DNA of 64,000 nucleotides from Hydra vulgaris. Lineage: Eukaryota > Cnidaria > Hydrozoa > Anthoathecata > Hydridae. The notes under the pieces are model-generated. The model did no database searches and was not told where the DNA came from. It saw only the letters and a program-made list of their open reading frames with translations. Position 1 is the first letter of the stretch; each line of letters starts with the position of its first letter. The translations under genes were made by a program, and so were the position numbers. Shown here in pieces: positions 24,551-34,900 of this stretch. The stretch is from contig NC_088923.1 in assembly GCF_038396675.1 (NCBI RefSeq), positions 1,344,001-1,408,000 of the forward strand, given 5' to 3'.

Positions 24551-25029
24551 ATGGAAAATAGAGAAATAAAATTAAAAACTCTTTTACTTAGTAAAAATGA
24601 AATAATTATATTTGCTAATAGAGCTGATAAAGATTTAATAAACAAAGATATAAAAGATATAGTAAAAGACGCTTACTGTAATAATGATAACGTAAACTTA
24701 GAAATCCATTACATCAGAAACATTGATAAATATGACTTAATTTCATATTATGATGATATTATAATATATAAAACTGGACGTATTAGTAAATATAAAATAG
24801 TTCGTAAAGAATATGAAGAAGAATTATAAAGTCAGATGAAAAGTCAGATGAAGAGTCAGATGAAGAGTCAGATGAAGAGTCAGATGAAGAGTCAGATGAA
24901 GAGTCAGATGAAGAGTCAGATAAAGAGATTGAAGAGACTGAAGAAATTGATAATACTAATGTAATTATGAATATTGTAATTAATTCTAAGAAACTAAAGA
25001 ATCTAACAATTAATCATTATTATATATAA
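24551..25029 (+). pseudogene. Small Polinton gene with acidic repeat tail
   Basis: Starts at ATG 24551 behind GTATATAAA. The first 92 residues are open and related to the gene at 24238. A shift at the stop (24829) leads into a run of about eight 12-bp units (AGTCAGATGAAG-type, 24830-24925) encoding SDEE repeats, then NTNVIMNIVINSKKLK. The acidic tail length probably varies between copies by slippage. Confidence 0.5.
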
Positions 25030-25051
25030 TAAAAAGTTTATTATATATAAA

Positions 25052-25482
25052 ATGAACAAGTTTATTAATGTTGAAGGATTAGTCTTACCAAATGAACCTC
25101 TAACTAATTTTCAATTGATAGAAGCCGCAAAAAAACTAAAAATAAAAATTTTTAGAGGTGTATTTGCTAGAGATCAATTACCAAATAGAACAATAAAAAA
25201 AGAATGTGAATATTAAATACAGGAGATTCAAGTACTAATGGATTTCATTGGATTTGTTGAAATAAAGACGATAAAGTAAAGTACACTTTTGACTCTTATA
25301 GCCAACCTCCACCATCTGAACTTGTTGAATACTTACGCTATCCTGTTTATTATAATAGTGAAAGAGTTCACTTTGGAAATACTTCTTATTGCGGCCACCT
25401 GTGTCTTTACTTTTTAAAGAAATTAGATGAAGGATACGATTTTCAAGATATTATTGAAAACTTATTGAATACAAAAATATAA
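25052..25482 (+). pseudogene. PRO: Polinton adenain-type cysteine protease
   Basis: Starts at ATG 25052 behind TTATATATAAA. The first frame reads FRGVFARDQLP. A one-base loss near 25209 shifts it to the frame with NGFHWIC (catalytic His), a TGA where Trp would fit, TFDSYSQPPP (acidic residue) and NTSYCGHLCLYFLKKL (catalytic Cys), ending at 25482. This is the Ulp1/adenovirus-protease fold that matures capsid proteins. About 143 residues, usual for Polintons. Two breaks disable it. Confidence 0.85.
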
Positions 25483-25531
25483 AAAATCTTTCAGATTCAT
25501 GAAAGATTTAAAAAAGTCTTTCATATATAAA

Positions 25532-26719
25532 ATGCCTGTCAATATATTCGGAAGAACTTCAAACTCAAATACACAATCAATAGTAAACGGATTAACAATG
25601 TTTCAAGCTAATAACACATTTCTTAAAAGAGATGGACTAAATAATATGACTGATAAACTTGAAACAAATGGTAATACAATCTTTTCTCTTCCACCAAGTA
25701 CAGGTGATAAGGGAACAGATGCATATATTATATCATTAAATAACGATAACAGTGGTATCCTAAGAAAACTATGACAAGCATTATATAAATCTATTACTAC
25801 TGGACCACCTGTAGCAGGTAACGTATTTCTTAAAATATATGCAGATGGCGAACTTCGCATAGGAAATTTAGCTTTTACTACAACTAATACTGAAATGAAT
25901 ACTAATGGTCTAGCCTGTGATTTATTGTGTTCTCCACTTGGCGGCCCATTTTATGCTAACTCTTTGCAAGGATGTAACATACATACTCCTACTCAATTTG
26001 GAGGATATTTTACATTTGATATGCCATTTAAACAAACTTTAAAAAATGAACTTTATAACGCTACTGGAGCTGTTCTTAAATATTGGATACAACCTTTTGT
26101 TGCTAGAAATCCATCATTACCACCTTACATCGCAGATCTTACTTTACGATCTGATGTATTTAGATATACTAACACAACTTATGGTAGTGAATATGTATTG
26201 ATAGATACTGCAGGAAAGGGTAATGGGGTTTATTTAAAATATATTAGAATGCATATTATTGGCATATCTGAAAATTCGTGAGAATCAAGAGTACGAATGT
26301 ATGATGGTAGCGCTCCTCCTAAACATGCTAACAATACTATAACACCTTGGACTCCATACAACTATGGTAATTATTCATTATCTAGTGGATATGTAGATGC
26401 AAATAATCAGTCTAGTAATAGTACATGTATTTTCATGTCATCTGGATTAGAAGATTTTTATCTTACATCGTGGAATAGTACTAATCTTACTTCATTTAAT
26501 AATGAAGAATCTGGATTATTAGCTCAAATAAACTCTAATGGTACTACAGCACCATCAATTGATTCAGCAACTACTATCTCATTTTACAGAAATTTAAAAG
26601 ATTCTATGCCTAGTATTGGTTCAGGAAGAAGATTGGTAGTCACATTAATTTCTGGTAATGAACAAGTTGGACAATCTGGAAGTTTTCATGTCATTGGTGT
26701 AGCTTACTATTACAGTTAA
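25532..26719 (+). pseudogene. DUF2961-like (GH172 fold) virion or fibre protein
   Basis: A single frame of 395 codons with TGA at 25772-25774 and 26279-26281, both plausible CGA or AGA changes. The start directly follows TCATATATAAA. Landmarks in order: VFLKIYADGELR, QFGGYFTFDMPFKQ, VLIDTAGKGNGVYLKY, VRMYDGSAPP and SSGLEDFYLTSWN, matching the order of conserved blocks in DUF2961 proteins (a DGE strand, PMPF, a Gly-rich strand, then G-x-EDYF-xx-W). In bacteria that double-jelly-roll family is a glycoside hydrolase. Here it is probably a capsid decoration or spike. It lies at the element's right end. Confidence 0.55.
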
Positions 26720-26734
26720 AATCATAACAGTTGC

Positions 26735-26826
26735 GGTCAATTGGACATCTTAAAATATATATAAAATTGTGGCTGGATAAATGGTCCAAAAGAAAAATGA
26801 GCCAGAACATACATTTCTCTACTACT
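26735..26826 (-). repeat. Polinton right terminal inverted repeat
   Basis: Reverse complement of 11496-11587, ending TTTCTCTACTACT. It is followed by TATATA. Confidence 0.9.
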
Positions 26827-27019
26827 TATATATATATATATACATATATTTAATGTCATAAGATTAATTTATAACTTATTTTAAATGACAGTCTGTTATA
26901 TAAAAAAATTATTTGTGTGTGCTATTTAGAGTAGAAAAAATATTATATAGAAAAGATCGCAATATTCAGGATTGTTTTAAGATTTTTTGTTACTACTTTA
27001 AATTAAAAGTGAAGTTTAA

Positions 27020-28627
27020 ATGGATGATATTTGGCTAGAAGCAAATATTAGTTTAGAAAATGAAAATTTTATTAGGCAAGTTGTTTGTGGCACAAATGAA
27101 AGAGACTTAGAAAGATGAAATTAATAATGGACAAAATATTGCTCGGCAAGCAGCAAATAATTCGAACCCAAATGAGGAGAGCTTGGTTAGGCAAGTTGAA
27201 AATAATCGTCGCAGAAATGAAAGAAATAGGCTTAGGCGAGATGATATAATTAATCGACAAAATGCTAGAATTGCTGCTCAGCAAGCAGCAAATAATTCAA
27301 ACCCAAATAAAGAGAGCTTGGTTAGGCGAGTTGAAAATATTCGTCGCAGAATCGAAAGAGATTAGCTTAGACTTAGGCTTAGGCTTAGGCTTAGCAAGCT
27401 TAGGCTTAGGCAAGATAAAATTAATTAAGAACTTTAGCATTGTTAAAATTAAAAAATTAGCATTGTGGTGCTAAGAAATTTCAAGGTAGTTTTGTCGCAA
27501 TCTTCATCATTTCCACAAGATTTAGAAGATTTAGTTAAAGGAAACTATGCAAATAGAAATTCCATTCCGAATTTTTTTAAATATATTAGAAATTATAATG
27601 CCTGTCTTTCTTTTGCTTCATTTGAAGCTAATGTACGTCAACCAACGAATCATGGACCGTCATGTTTTAAAATACGTGGTCACGTTTTTCATTATATTGG
27701 TAATTTAAGACCAAATCAAGATGTTCCGCCGACATATTGTCAACTATACATCTATGATCCACTTGCAGCAGTAAACTTAAGAATGTAAAAACGTTGTAAT
27801 GATCTTTGCTTAAGTGATTTAATGTTTCGATTGCAAACTATTTTTAGTGAAGAAAACCCATTTGCTCTTGCATCTAAAAACATGGCTGAAGTGGAAGATA
27901 AAAAAAATTTGTCGACCAGCTCTAGAAGTTCGCTCAGTGTCAGTTGTAAAAATGTCTTTACTTGAAGTGCATGATAGACGTCGCTCTAATCCCCCTTAAC
28001 ATAATGAAGTTGCAGTTGTATTTGTTGGTGAAGATAGTGAAGCACCTGCGTCCATGGAAGTTTTTATTTACCCAAGAGGTCATTCTCTTAAAACTATGTC
28101 AAGTATGTCTGCCAACTTAGATCCTATGGTTTATTCTCTATTTTTTCCAAGGGGTGAAGTTGGTTGGCATAATCATTGGTTCACAACCCTGAACTTGCAA
28201 CATTGGTTAGAAATCGTGTTACATTATGTCAGTATTACAATTATAAACTTTCAGTTAGACAATTTTTTTCTTCACTCTTTTATGGCAAAAAACTGTTTCA
28301 GCAATATGCTGTTGATGCGTATGTTAAATTTGAAAACCAGCGCCTTGCTTTCATCAGAAATAACCAAAACAAGTGAAGAAGCGAGCAATATGATGCCTTA
28401 CACGAACATGTAAACAACCTTGAAAGTGATCATAATGTTTGACCAGGGTGTGTTGTAGTTTTGCCATCAACTTTGTAGGAAGTCCTAGAGCTTTAAAAGA
28501 AAACTTTGAAGATGCTATGGCTATAATTAAAAAGTATGGTAAAACAGATCTTTTTAATTATAGCCATACAACAGTTTCATTTTTTAATTATAGCCATGAC
28601 AACAGTTTCATTTTGTGGCAAAATTGA
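27020..28627 (+). pseudogene. Helitron Rep/helicase, N-terminal part
   Basis: Starts MDDIWLEANISLENENF at 27020. Degenerate repeats of NRRRNERNRLRRDD and NRQNARIAAQQAANNS follow to about 27440. The Helitron-like N-domain is visible as FFKYIRNYNACLSFASFEAN and FKIRGHVFHYIGNL (27465-27788), then IYPRGHSLKTMSSMSANLDPM (first 20 shown in part) and FQQYAVDAYVKFENQRLAF. It stops after AMAIIKKYGKTDLF where the mariner copy inserted. The HUH nickase motif that normally follows is missing, so about 200 residues were lost at the insertion. At least five frame breaks. Confidence 0.75.
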
Positions 28628-28652
28628 GTTTAAATAATTAATTCAAATAAAC

Positions 28653-29702
28653 ATGGAGCATCTAAAAGAGAACGAAGTTAGAAATGTGATTGGAAATTTT
28701 TATAAACAAAACATAAACAGTGGAAAGAAATTTACTGTGGATCATTTTAAGAAAATGGGAATCGCTAAATCTACAATTTATGACATAATTAAAAGGTCTG
28801 AAAATAATTTGCCAATGAATAGAAAAATCGGTTGCGGCAGAAAACCTTTTAAAATTACACCAGAAAAGAGAGATTCCATGATTGCAAGAGCAGAAGAGAG
28901 AATTGGGATTTCGCAAAGAAAGTTGGCACTAAAATATAAGATAAGCGTTTCATACGTAAATAGATTATTAAGTATGCATGGACTAAAGTATACCAAAAGA
29001 AAAAATGCACCAAAAACAACAGAAAAGCAAGAAATTAAACAAAAGAAAAACTTATTAAAACTTTCAAAATTTTTTTTCAAGCCATCAAATGAGTTTGAAA
29101 TCATCATGGACGATGAATCTTATTTCTGTGTAAATGGTGCAAATTGTTCACAAAACTCTGGCTACTATACAAAGGATAGTTCTCAAACTGATCCTAACAT
29201 TAAATTCAACTTCAAAAAAAAGTTTGACGAGAAAGTTCTCGTTTGGATTGCAATCAGTCGTTTTGGTCATTCATCGCCTTATTTTGCTGTAAAAAACTGT
29301 GCACTGGATGCAAAAACTTATTCTAAAGAATGTATTACAAAAAGACTTCTTCCATTTATAAATTCCAAGCATCAAAACATTTTATTTTGGCCTGACGGAG
29401 CGAGATGTCATTATGCAAAACACACATTAGAAACTTACAACACTTTAGGTATTAACTTTGTCGACGCTAAAGATAACCCCCCAAATGTACCGCAGTTAAG
29501 GCCAATTGAAAATTTTTGGGCACATTTAAAAGCAAAAGTTTATGGAAATGGATTTACTGCGAAAAATCTTGACCACCTTAAGAATAGAATTCGATTAAAG
29601 TTGAAAGAGTTTGATCCAGACTACCTCTTTAACCTAATGGATTCAGTCAAAACTAAAGTTCGAAAAGCCGCTGATTTAGGACCACTTTCGGTTATAAAAT
29701 AG
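28653..29702 (+). CDS. Tc1/mariner transposase, DD37E type
   Basis: An intact frame of 349 residues. The N-terminal helix-turn-helix region is at about 1-115 (KMGIAKSTIYDIIK, RKLALKYKISVSYVNRLL). Catalytic residues: Asp in EIIMDDESYF, Asp in LFWPDGARCHYA and Glu in QLRPIENFWAHLK. Thirty-seven residues lie between the second Asp and the Glu, the DD37E class. It is inserted in the Helitron Rep gene, the right junction lying near 29810. I could not pair clear terminal inverted repeats, so the left end may be truncated. The open frame suggests a fairly young insertion. Confidence 0.85.
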   Translation: MEHLKENEVRNVIGNFYKQNINSGKKFTVDHFKKMGIAKSTIYDIIKRSENNLPMNRKIGCGRKPFKITPEKRDSMIARAEERIGISQRKLALKYKISVSYVNRLLSMHGLKYTKRKNAPKTTEKQEIKQKKNLLKLSKFFFKPSNEFEIIMDDESYFCVNGANCSQNSGYYTKDSSQTDPNIKFNFKKKFDEKVLVWIAISRFGHSSPYFAVKNCALDAKTYSKECITKRLLPFINSKHQNILFWPDGARCHYAKHTLETYNTLGINFVDAKDNPPNVPQLRPIENFWAHLKAKVYGNGFTAKNLDHLKNRIRLKLKEFDPDYLFNLMDSVKTKVRKAADLGPLSVIK

Positions 29703-29810
29703 TTAACGATGTCCAGTCACTCATTTTAGTTAAAATTTTTGTCAAAAATCGATTAATTTTCTATTCAATTAAGAACAATTTTTCATTCCGGATTTTTTGT
29801 GAACAGACGT

Positions 29811-31965
29811 TATTTGTACATATAAAAGGATGACAACTGTGCCAATATTTTAATAAATGAACAAATTAAGCATGAGGAAGTTAACTCTTTTTTAGATTGT
29901 CGTTATGTTAGTGCACCTGAAGCATTGTGACAATTTATTGAGTATCCAATAAGTCATGTCACACACTATTATACGCCTTAAAGTTCATCTACCTGAAAAT
30001 CAATTAGTGTATTTTAGAGAAGGAGCAGAACAAATGGCTTTAGATCGTGCAGCTCAACGTGATACGCACCTAACGGCATGGTTTAAATAAAATACTGAAA
30101 AAAAAAGAGCACATTGCTATTCGTATGTAGACATTCCTTATCACTTTTTCTTTGATGATAAACATTGTAAATGAAAGGTTAGACAAAGGGGTGGTAATAA
30201 GGTGATAGTGAGAATGAATAAAATTAATCTAACTGGAGAATTGTTTTTTCTTAGACTGTTACTTTTGCAAGCAAAAGGTGCAACTTCTTGGGATAATGTA
30301 CGTTCTGTAAATAGTATTGTCCTTGAAACATTTCGTGAAGCATGTGCTTTGAATGGTTTGTTGCAAGATGACACTGAATGGCAGAGTACACTTTCTGAGG
30401 CGGTTTTAACACGTATGCAAAAGCAAATTAGACAGTTGTTTTCAATTATTTTGACCTTTGCTGAACCTGACAATCCTTTGCATCTCTGGAATACATACAA
30501 AACTTTTATGATGAAAAGTTTCATTTACCGCTCAGTCCCTTGACTAAGGGATCTATTGACAAAGCCAACTGAATGATACTGTTGCCTAATGTCAATCAAT
30601 TAAACGTATGTAATGCTATCCTTGCTGCACAGAATGAGCAACCAAGTGTAGAAAATCAACATTATAGATTGTTTTTTACGGATGGACCAGCAGGTAGTGG
30701 AAAAACGTTTACGTATAATTATTTGATTGCTGAAACCATAAGTAGGGGCTTTATATCTGCTACAGCTGCATGGACTGGCATAGCAGCAACTCTTCTTACA
30801 AATGTATCTACATTATATGGCTTTTTTAAACTCCCTGTTCCAATATTGGATAATAGCACATGTAATGTAACTTCTAACTCTACACACGGGCATTTTTTAA
30901 GACAAGTTAGTTTGTTTTTGGTTAATGAAACATCCATGATACCTAAACATGAGTTAAATGCAATTGATAGGTTGTTAAAAGATATTTGCAACAATAACTT
31001 TCCGTTCGAAGGAAAAATCATTCTGGCAACTTCTGGCAACTTCTGCCTGTTGTGAAAAGAGGACAACCAGCTGAAATAGTAGAATCGTGTATAAAATGTT
31101 CTTTGCATTGGCAATTGGTGCAGAAGTGTACATTAACTAAAAATATGAGAGTGCAAAATGGGAAAGGTTAAGTTTCCCAATGGCTACTAAAACTTGGGAA
31201 TGGAACTATACTAGTCTATACTGGGAATGGAACTATACTAGAGGAGGATCCTTTTAAAGGATGCATTGCAATAACAAATCAGTGCATTATTGGAGAAAAT
31301 TAATCGATTGTTAAAATAATTTTTGAAGATGCTGGTCAAAATGATTATTCTAAACGCATGATTTTAACACCAACTAAAGTTGATTTATTATCAATCAATG
31401 AAGAAGTGCTTGAATGACTGCAGGGTGAAGTCAAAATTTATTTGAGTGTTGATCAAATTGATACTGATGACGTCAATGAAAGAAATAACTTTCCTGTTGA
31501 ATTTTTGAATAGCTTAACTCCTTCAGGAGTGCCACCTCATTGTTTAAAACTGAAAATTGGTTGTGTAATTATGCTACTAAGAAATTTAGATCTCAAAGCT
31601 GGACTATGGAATTGTACTCGAATTAAAGTTTGTGCTCTTCAAAAAAATTATAATGATGCAGAGGTTTTGACAGGTGTTTTCGGTGGTAAACGGGTTTTTG
31701 TTCCTCGAATTCAATTGGCTCTATCAGATTTTAATAACATTTTGTTCTGAAACGTCGTCAGTTTCATGTCAGGGTGGCTTATTCAATGACAAATAATAAA
31801 AGTCAAGGTCAAACATTTGATAGAGTTGGGGTATATCTCAAAAAACCGTGTTTCTCTCATTATCAACGATATGTTGCATGTTCAAGAACTAGACCATTTA
31901 ATAGCTTGTTTTTCAAAATTGATAAACATCTCATTCAAGGTATGGAAGGTAAAAGTGTTACTTAA
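29811..31965 (+). pseudogene. Helitron Pif1-type helicase part
   Basis: The gene resumes after the mariner with DNCANILINEQIKHEEVNS, DCRYVSAPEAL and RLKVHLPENQLVYF, conserved in Helitron proteins. The helicase domain follows at 30573-31055: TDGPAGSGKTFTYN (Walker A) and FLVNETSM (motif II, with Asn where Asp is expected). C-terminal motifs lie at 31442-31965 (YSMTNNKSQGQTFDRV, RYVACSRTRP). The region between 31056 and 31441 is shifted and partly duplicated (a tandem GGGAATGGAACTATACTAG stretch). It would unwind DNA during rolling-circle transposition. Dead. Confidence 0.8.
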
Positions 31966-34900
31966 ATAATGTTATATTTTCTAATGCTCTTAATTTATAC
32001 TCTTTAGATTTTCATTTGGAAAATTTACTGTTTGAGGTTGTGAGCAGATTTTGTATGTATAACTTTATTTATTATTTTAATTTTTTTTTCTCATAGTTTT
32101 TGATAATTTTATCTGTCATTTAGTATTGTTATAAAATGTGTTCATAGGCGTTATATAAAACTATATTTGTTTATAGTTGTATATATGTTAATATTATGTT
32201 GTTTCCATGTTTTCAAAGTGGTGTGACTTGGCATTATGTTGAGCAAGATTGATAATGTACTTATAGCAGAGGTGTTACTTGGCAGCATTTAGTGCCAGGC
32301 GGTGTTACTGCTTTAGAGCTAGGTTGTGTTGTCTAGCCTTTTTTTAATTATTTTGGGAACACATAATGTCTGTTAGTATGAGAGAGTATGCAACCTTGAT
32401 CTTTAAATTTAGGGCATTTTAATGTCCTAAATTTAAAATAATTGATTAACTAATATTGAATATAAAAGCAAATATACTTTTATGTATTTATATGTTTAGT
32501 AAAAAGATAAATATAGTTAACTGAATATTGGTTTTCTAATTTTGTCTTTCATATTTTAATTTTGTTTGTTATTTTCGCTGGATTTTAGGATCAAGGGTGT
32601 AAATATTCTATTGTTATGTGTTATTGTTGTGATGTTATGTGTTGATAGACTGCTTGGTTTACCTTCACGTTGGTGTCTATTTTTAAAAATGAATAATTGA
32701 TAGTTTCAGTATTGGAACTAACTGCTTTTATTTATTTACTAAATGCCAAGACAACATTTTGCTAAAAATGTAATTTATTTCTTTCTTTGATTTTTATTTT
32801 TTTTTAGTATTGTTAATCCTTTCGTACTTGGAAACAGATTTTATAGTTACATATTCGATAAATGTTTATATTAATGTTTATATTATGTCAGCATAGGTTA
32901 CTATAAATAGGTAAATCAATTTTGAGTTTTTATGTGGTATTTGTTTTTATTATTATTAATTCCGTTTTTGTTTTTTTTAAATTTACAATTGACGCATTAA
33001 TACGATTTATAAAAAAAAACCTGATTTCCTTTTAACGTAAATTTTTGTCAGTTTAAATGATATAAATATATGCAGCTGGTTCAATTTTTTTTTAAATTTC
33101 TCTATTTTTTTGCTTATTAAATTGTTGTATGTAACTTAAGGGAAGTATTTAAAAACGAGTCGCAACTAAAAACAAACTAAAAACTTTTAAATACATGGAA
33201 TATTGTAGTTTTGCGCATTTGTCAAATACCAAGTTACTTAAATTTTATTACGGGTTTAACTAATTAATTAGCTTAGTTTGCATTTTTTGAGGAAAGAAAA
33301 AATACTTGTATATATTAAAAAGAAAAAATTCATAAAAACGTAAATCATTGTTTTGCATTTTATTATTTTGTTAAAAGGTCTTCATCAAAAACTTGATTAC
33401 TCTTAATAAAAATAACTTTATTCTTCTGACCACCATTAAGGCAAAAACGAGGAGGGGAGGTCCTTTATTAGTGTCAAAATATTTTCGAGAATTAAATTCC
33501 GAGTAACAAAAAGAATTTTTAGTAAATGGTTGCAAACTACCGTTTACTGAAAACTATTGAAACAAAAAGGCCTTACAAAAAATATAAAAATGGTCTGTGT
33601 TGAACAGACTTAACAAGACCCGGGTGCGGTCAGCTTGGTTTGCAAGCATGAAATTATGTCACGTTAAAAACTATGAACGTAACGTAACCTTTAAAAGCTA
33701 ATTTAAAACATTTTTGGTAGCTAAATGTGATAGCACATTGTAAGTATAAATGTGATAGTATAAGTAAAAAAAACTATTTCAAGATTTTTTGGCTCATAAA
33801 ATGGATTTAAGACTTACTTGATTGCGGTTAAACCGCAATAAATAACAATTATAAGGCTATATGACTCAGACGAAATATGCGACATAAATATCAAATTTTT
33901 ATTTTATAATGTATTGTATTTTACGTCTGATGACGATCTGTGCTAAAGCAGGTTGAAATATGACAAAAAAGAAAAATTAGTACTATGCTGTTTTGATGTT
34001 TCATAACTTATTATATATTTACGTACTTCAAGAAATGTCGCTTAAAAACTTAAATATCAAATTTGTATTTTACTCATTCACAAAAAATGGATTTAAAACA
34101 AATTGGCTCTTATGTCTAGATACGTTTACTGCACATATTAGTAAATAAACTAATTAGTTGCGTAATGAGTTAGACGTGTTGATGAATCTTAGGCATTATT
34201 TAAAATTGATGATTTATTTATAAATTTATGAGTTATTTTTGGCATTGATTAAAATTGCTAATCATAATGATAATGCAATTAATTGAATTTGCTAATCAGA
34301 ATTTAATTTGTAATAATGTAATGTAATAAATTAAATGCGGTTTTACTTTTTTACTAATAAGTAAGTTTTGTTCCATTTTGTTATAATTAAATGTTATAAA
34401 TTGCAGCTCGTATAGGTTTGTTGATTAAAATTAACTTTACAATAATTAAAATGATTTAGACAAAAATTTTTGTAAATTAATTCTATCCAGAAACATTAAA
34501 TATTTATTTCAATATTGAAGTAGTTAAAGCGGTTTTAGAAACAATCGGCTTCAATATTTGTTTGCTTTTCTGTTTAGGTGACAACAGTATTATTGGAGAA
34601 AGTAATTTAAAAAGCATTTTTACTATTTAAAAAGGCAAAGAATTACTTTTTAATATTTCTGTTTTCTTTGAAGTAGGTTTAAAATTTCAGGTTTTTAAAA
34701 TCTTATATATTATAATCTTAAATATTTTTAAATACTTAAAAAATATATCTATGTTAAATTACACCAGGTTGTAGAAAATAGTTATAGTTAATGATAGATT
34801 GTAGACTGTTAGAGCAGAATAAATAAAGATCTATTTAATCTATTTAATAACCTACTACCAAAGCGAAAATTTACTACCAGTTGTTTGTTTGTTTTTCTGT

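Larger units (their letters stand above)
11496..26826 (+). mobile_element. Polinton/Maverick element, 15.3 kb
   Basis: Terminal inverted repeats of about 92 bp start with AGTAGTAGAG and end with its complement, the AG...CT termini usual for Polintons. A 6-bp TATATA duplication flanks it. Contents are typical: integrase, PLA2-type protein, FtsK/HerA-type ATPase, capsid proteins, AT-hook protein, PolB, adenain-type protease and several small genes. Integrase and PLA2 genes are on the minus strand near the left end, the rest on the plus strand. About 17 stops or frameshifts show that it is no longer autonomous, though motif order is complete. The PLA2 plus adenain content also resembles the related adintoviruses. 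Confidence 0.95.

Noticed and set aside
24830..24925. CRISPR-like array of short repeats
   Set aside because: Units are contiguous without spacers and code for an acidic tail; the genome is eukaryotic.
11496..26826. Polinton cargo captured by the Helitron during transposition
   Set aside because: The Polinton has its own terminal repeats and a 6-bp duplication, so it inserted by its integrase.
27362..27410. TTAGGC-type repeats resembling a nematode telomere unit
   Set aside because: Only about five units, inside the Helitron coding region, derived from its Leu/Arg-rich repeat. No telomere context.
28516..28613. Inverted and direct copies of an AATTATAGCCAT segment as mariner terminal repeats
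   Set aside because: They match Helitron coding sequence in inverse orientation and do not pair with the right end of the mariner copy. Probably a local template-switch duplication.
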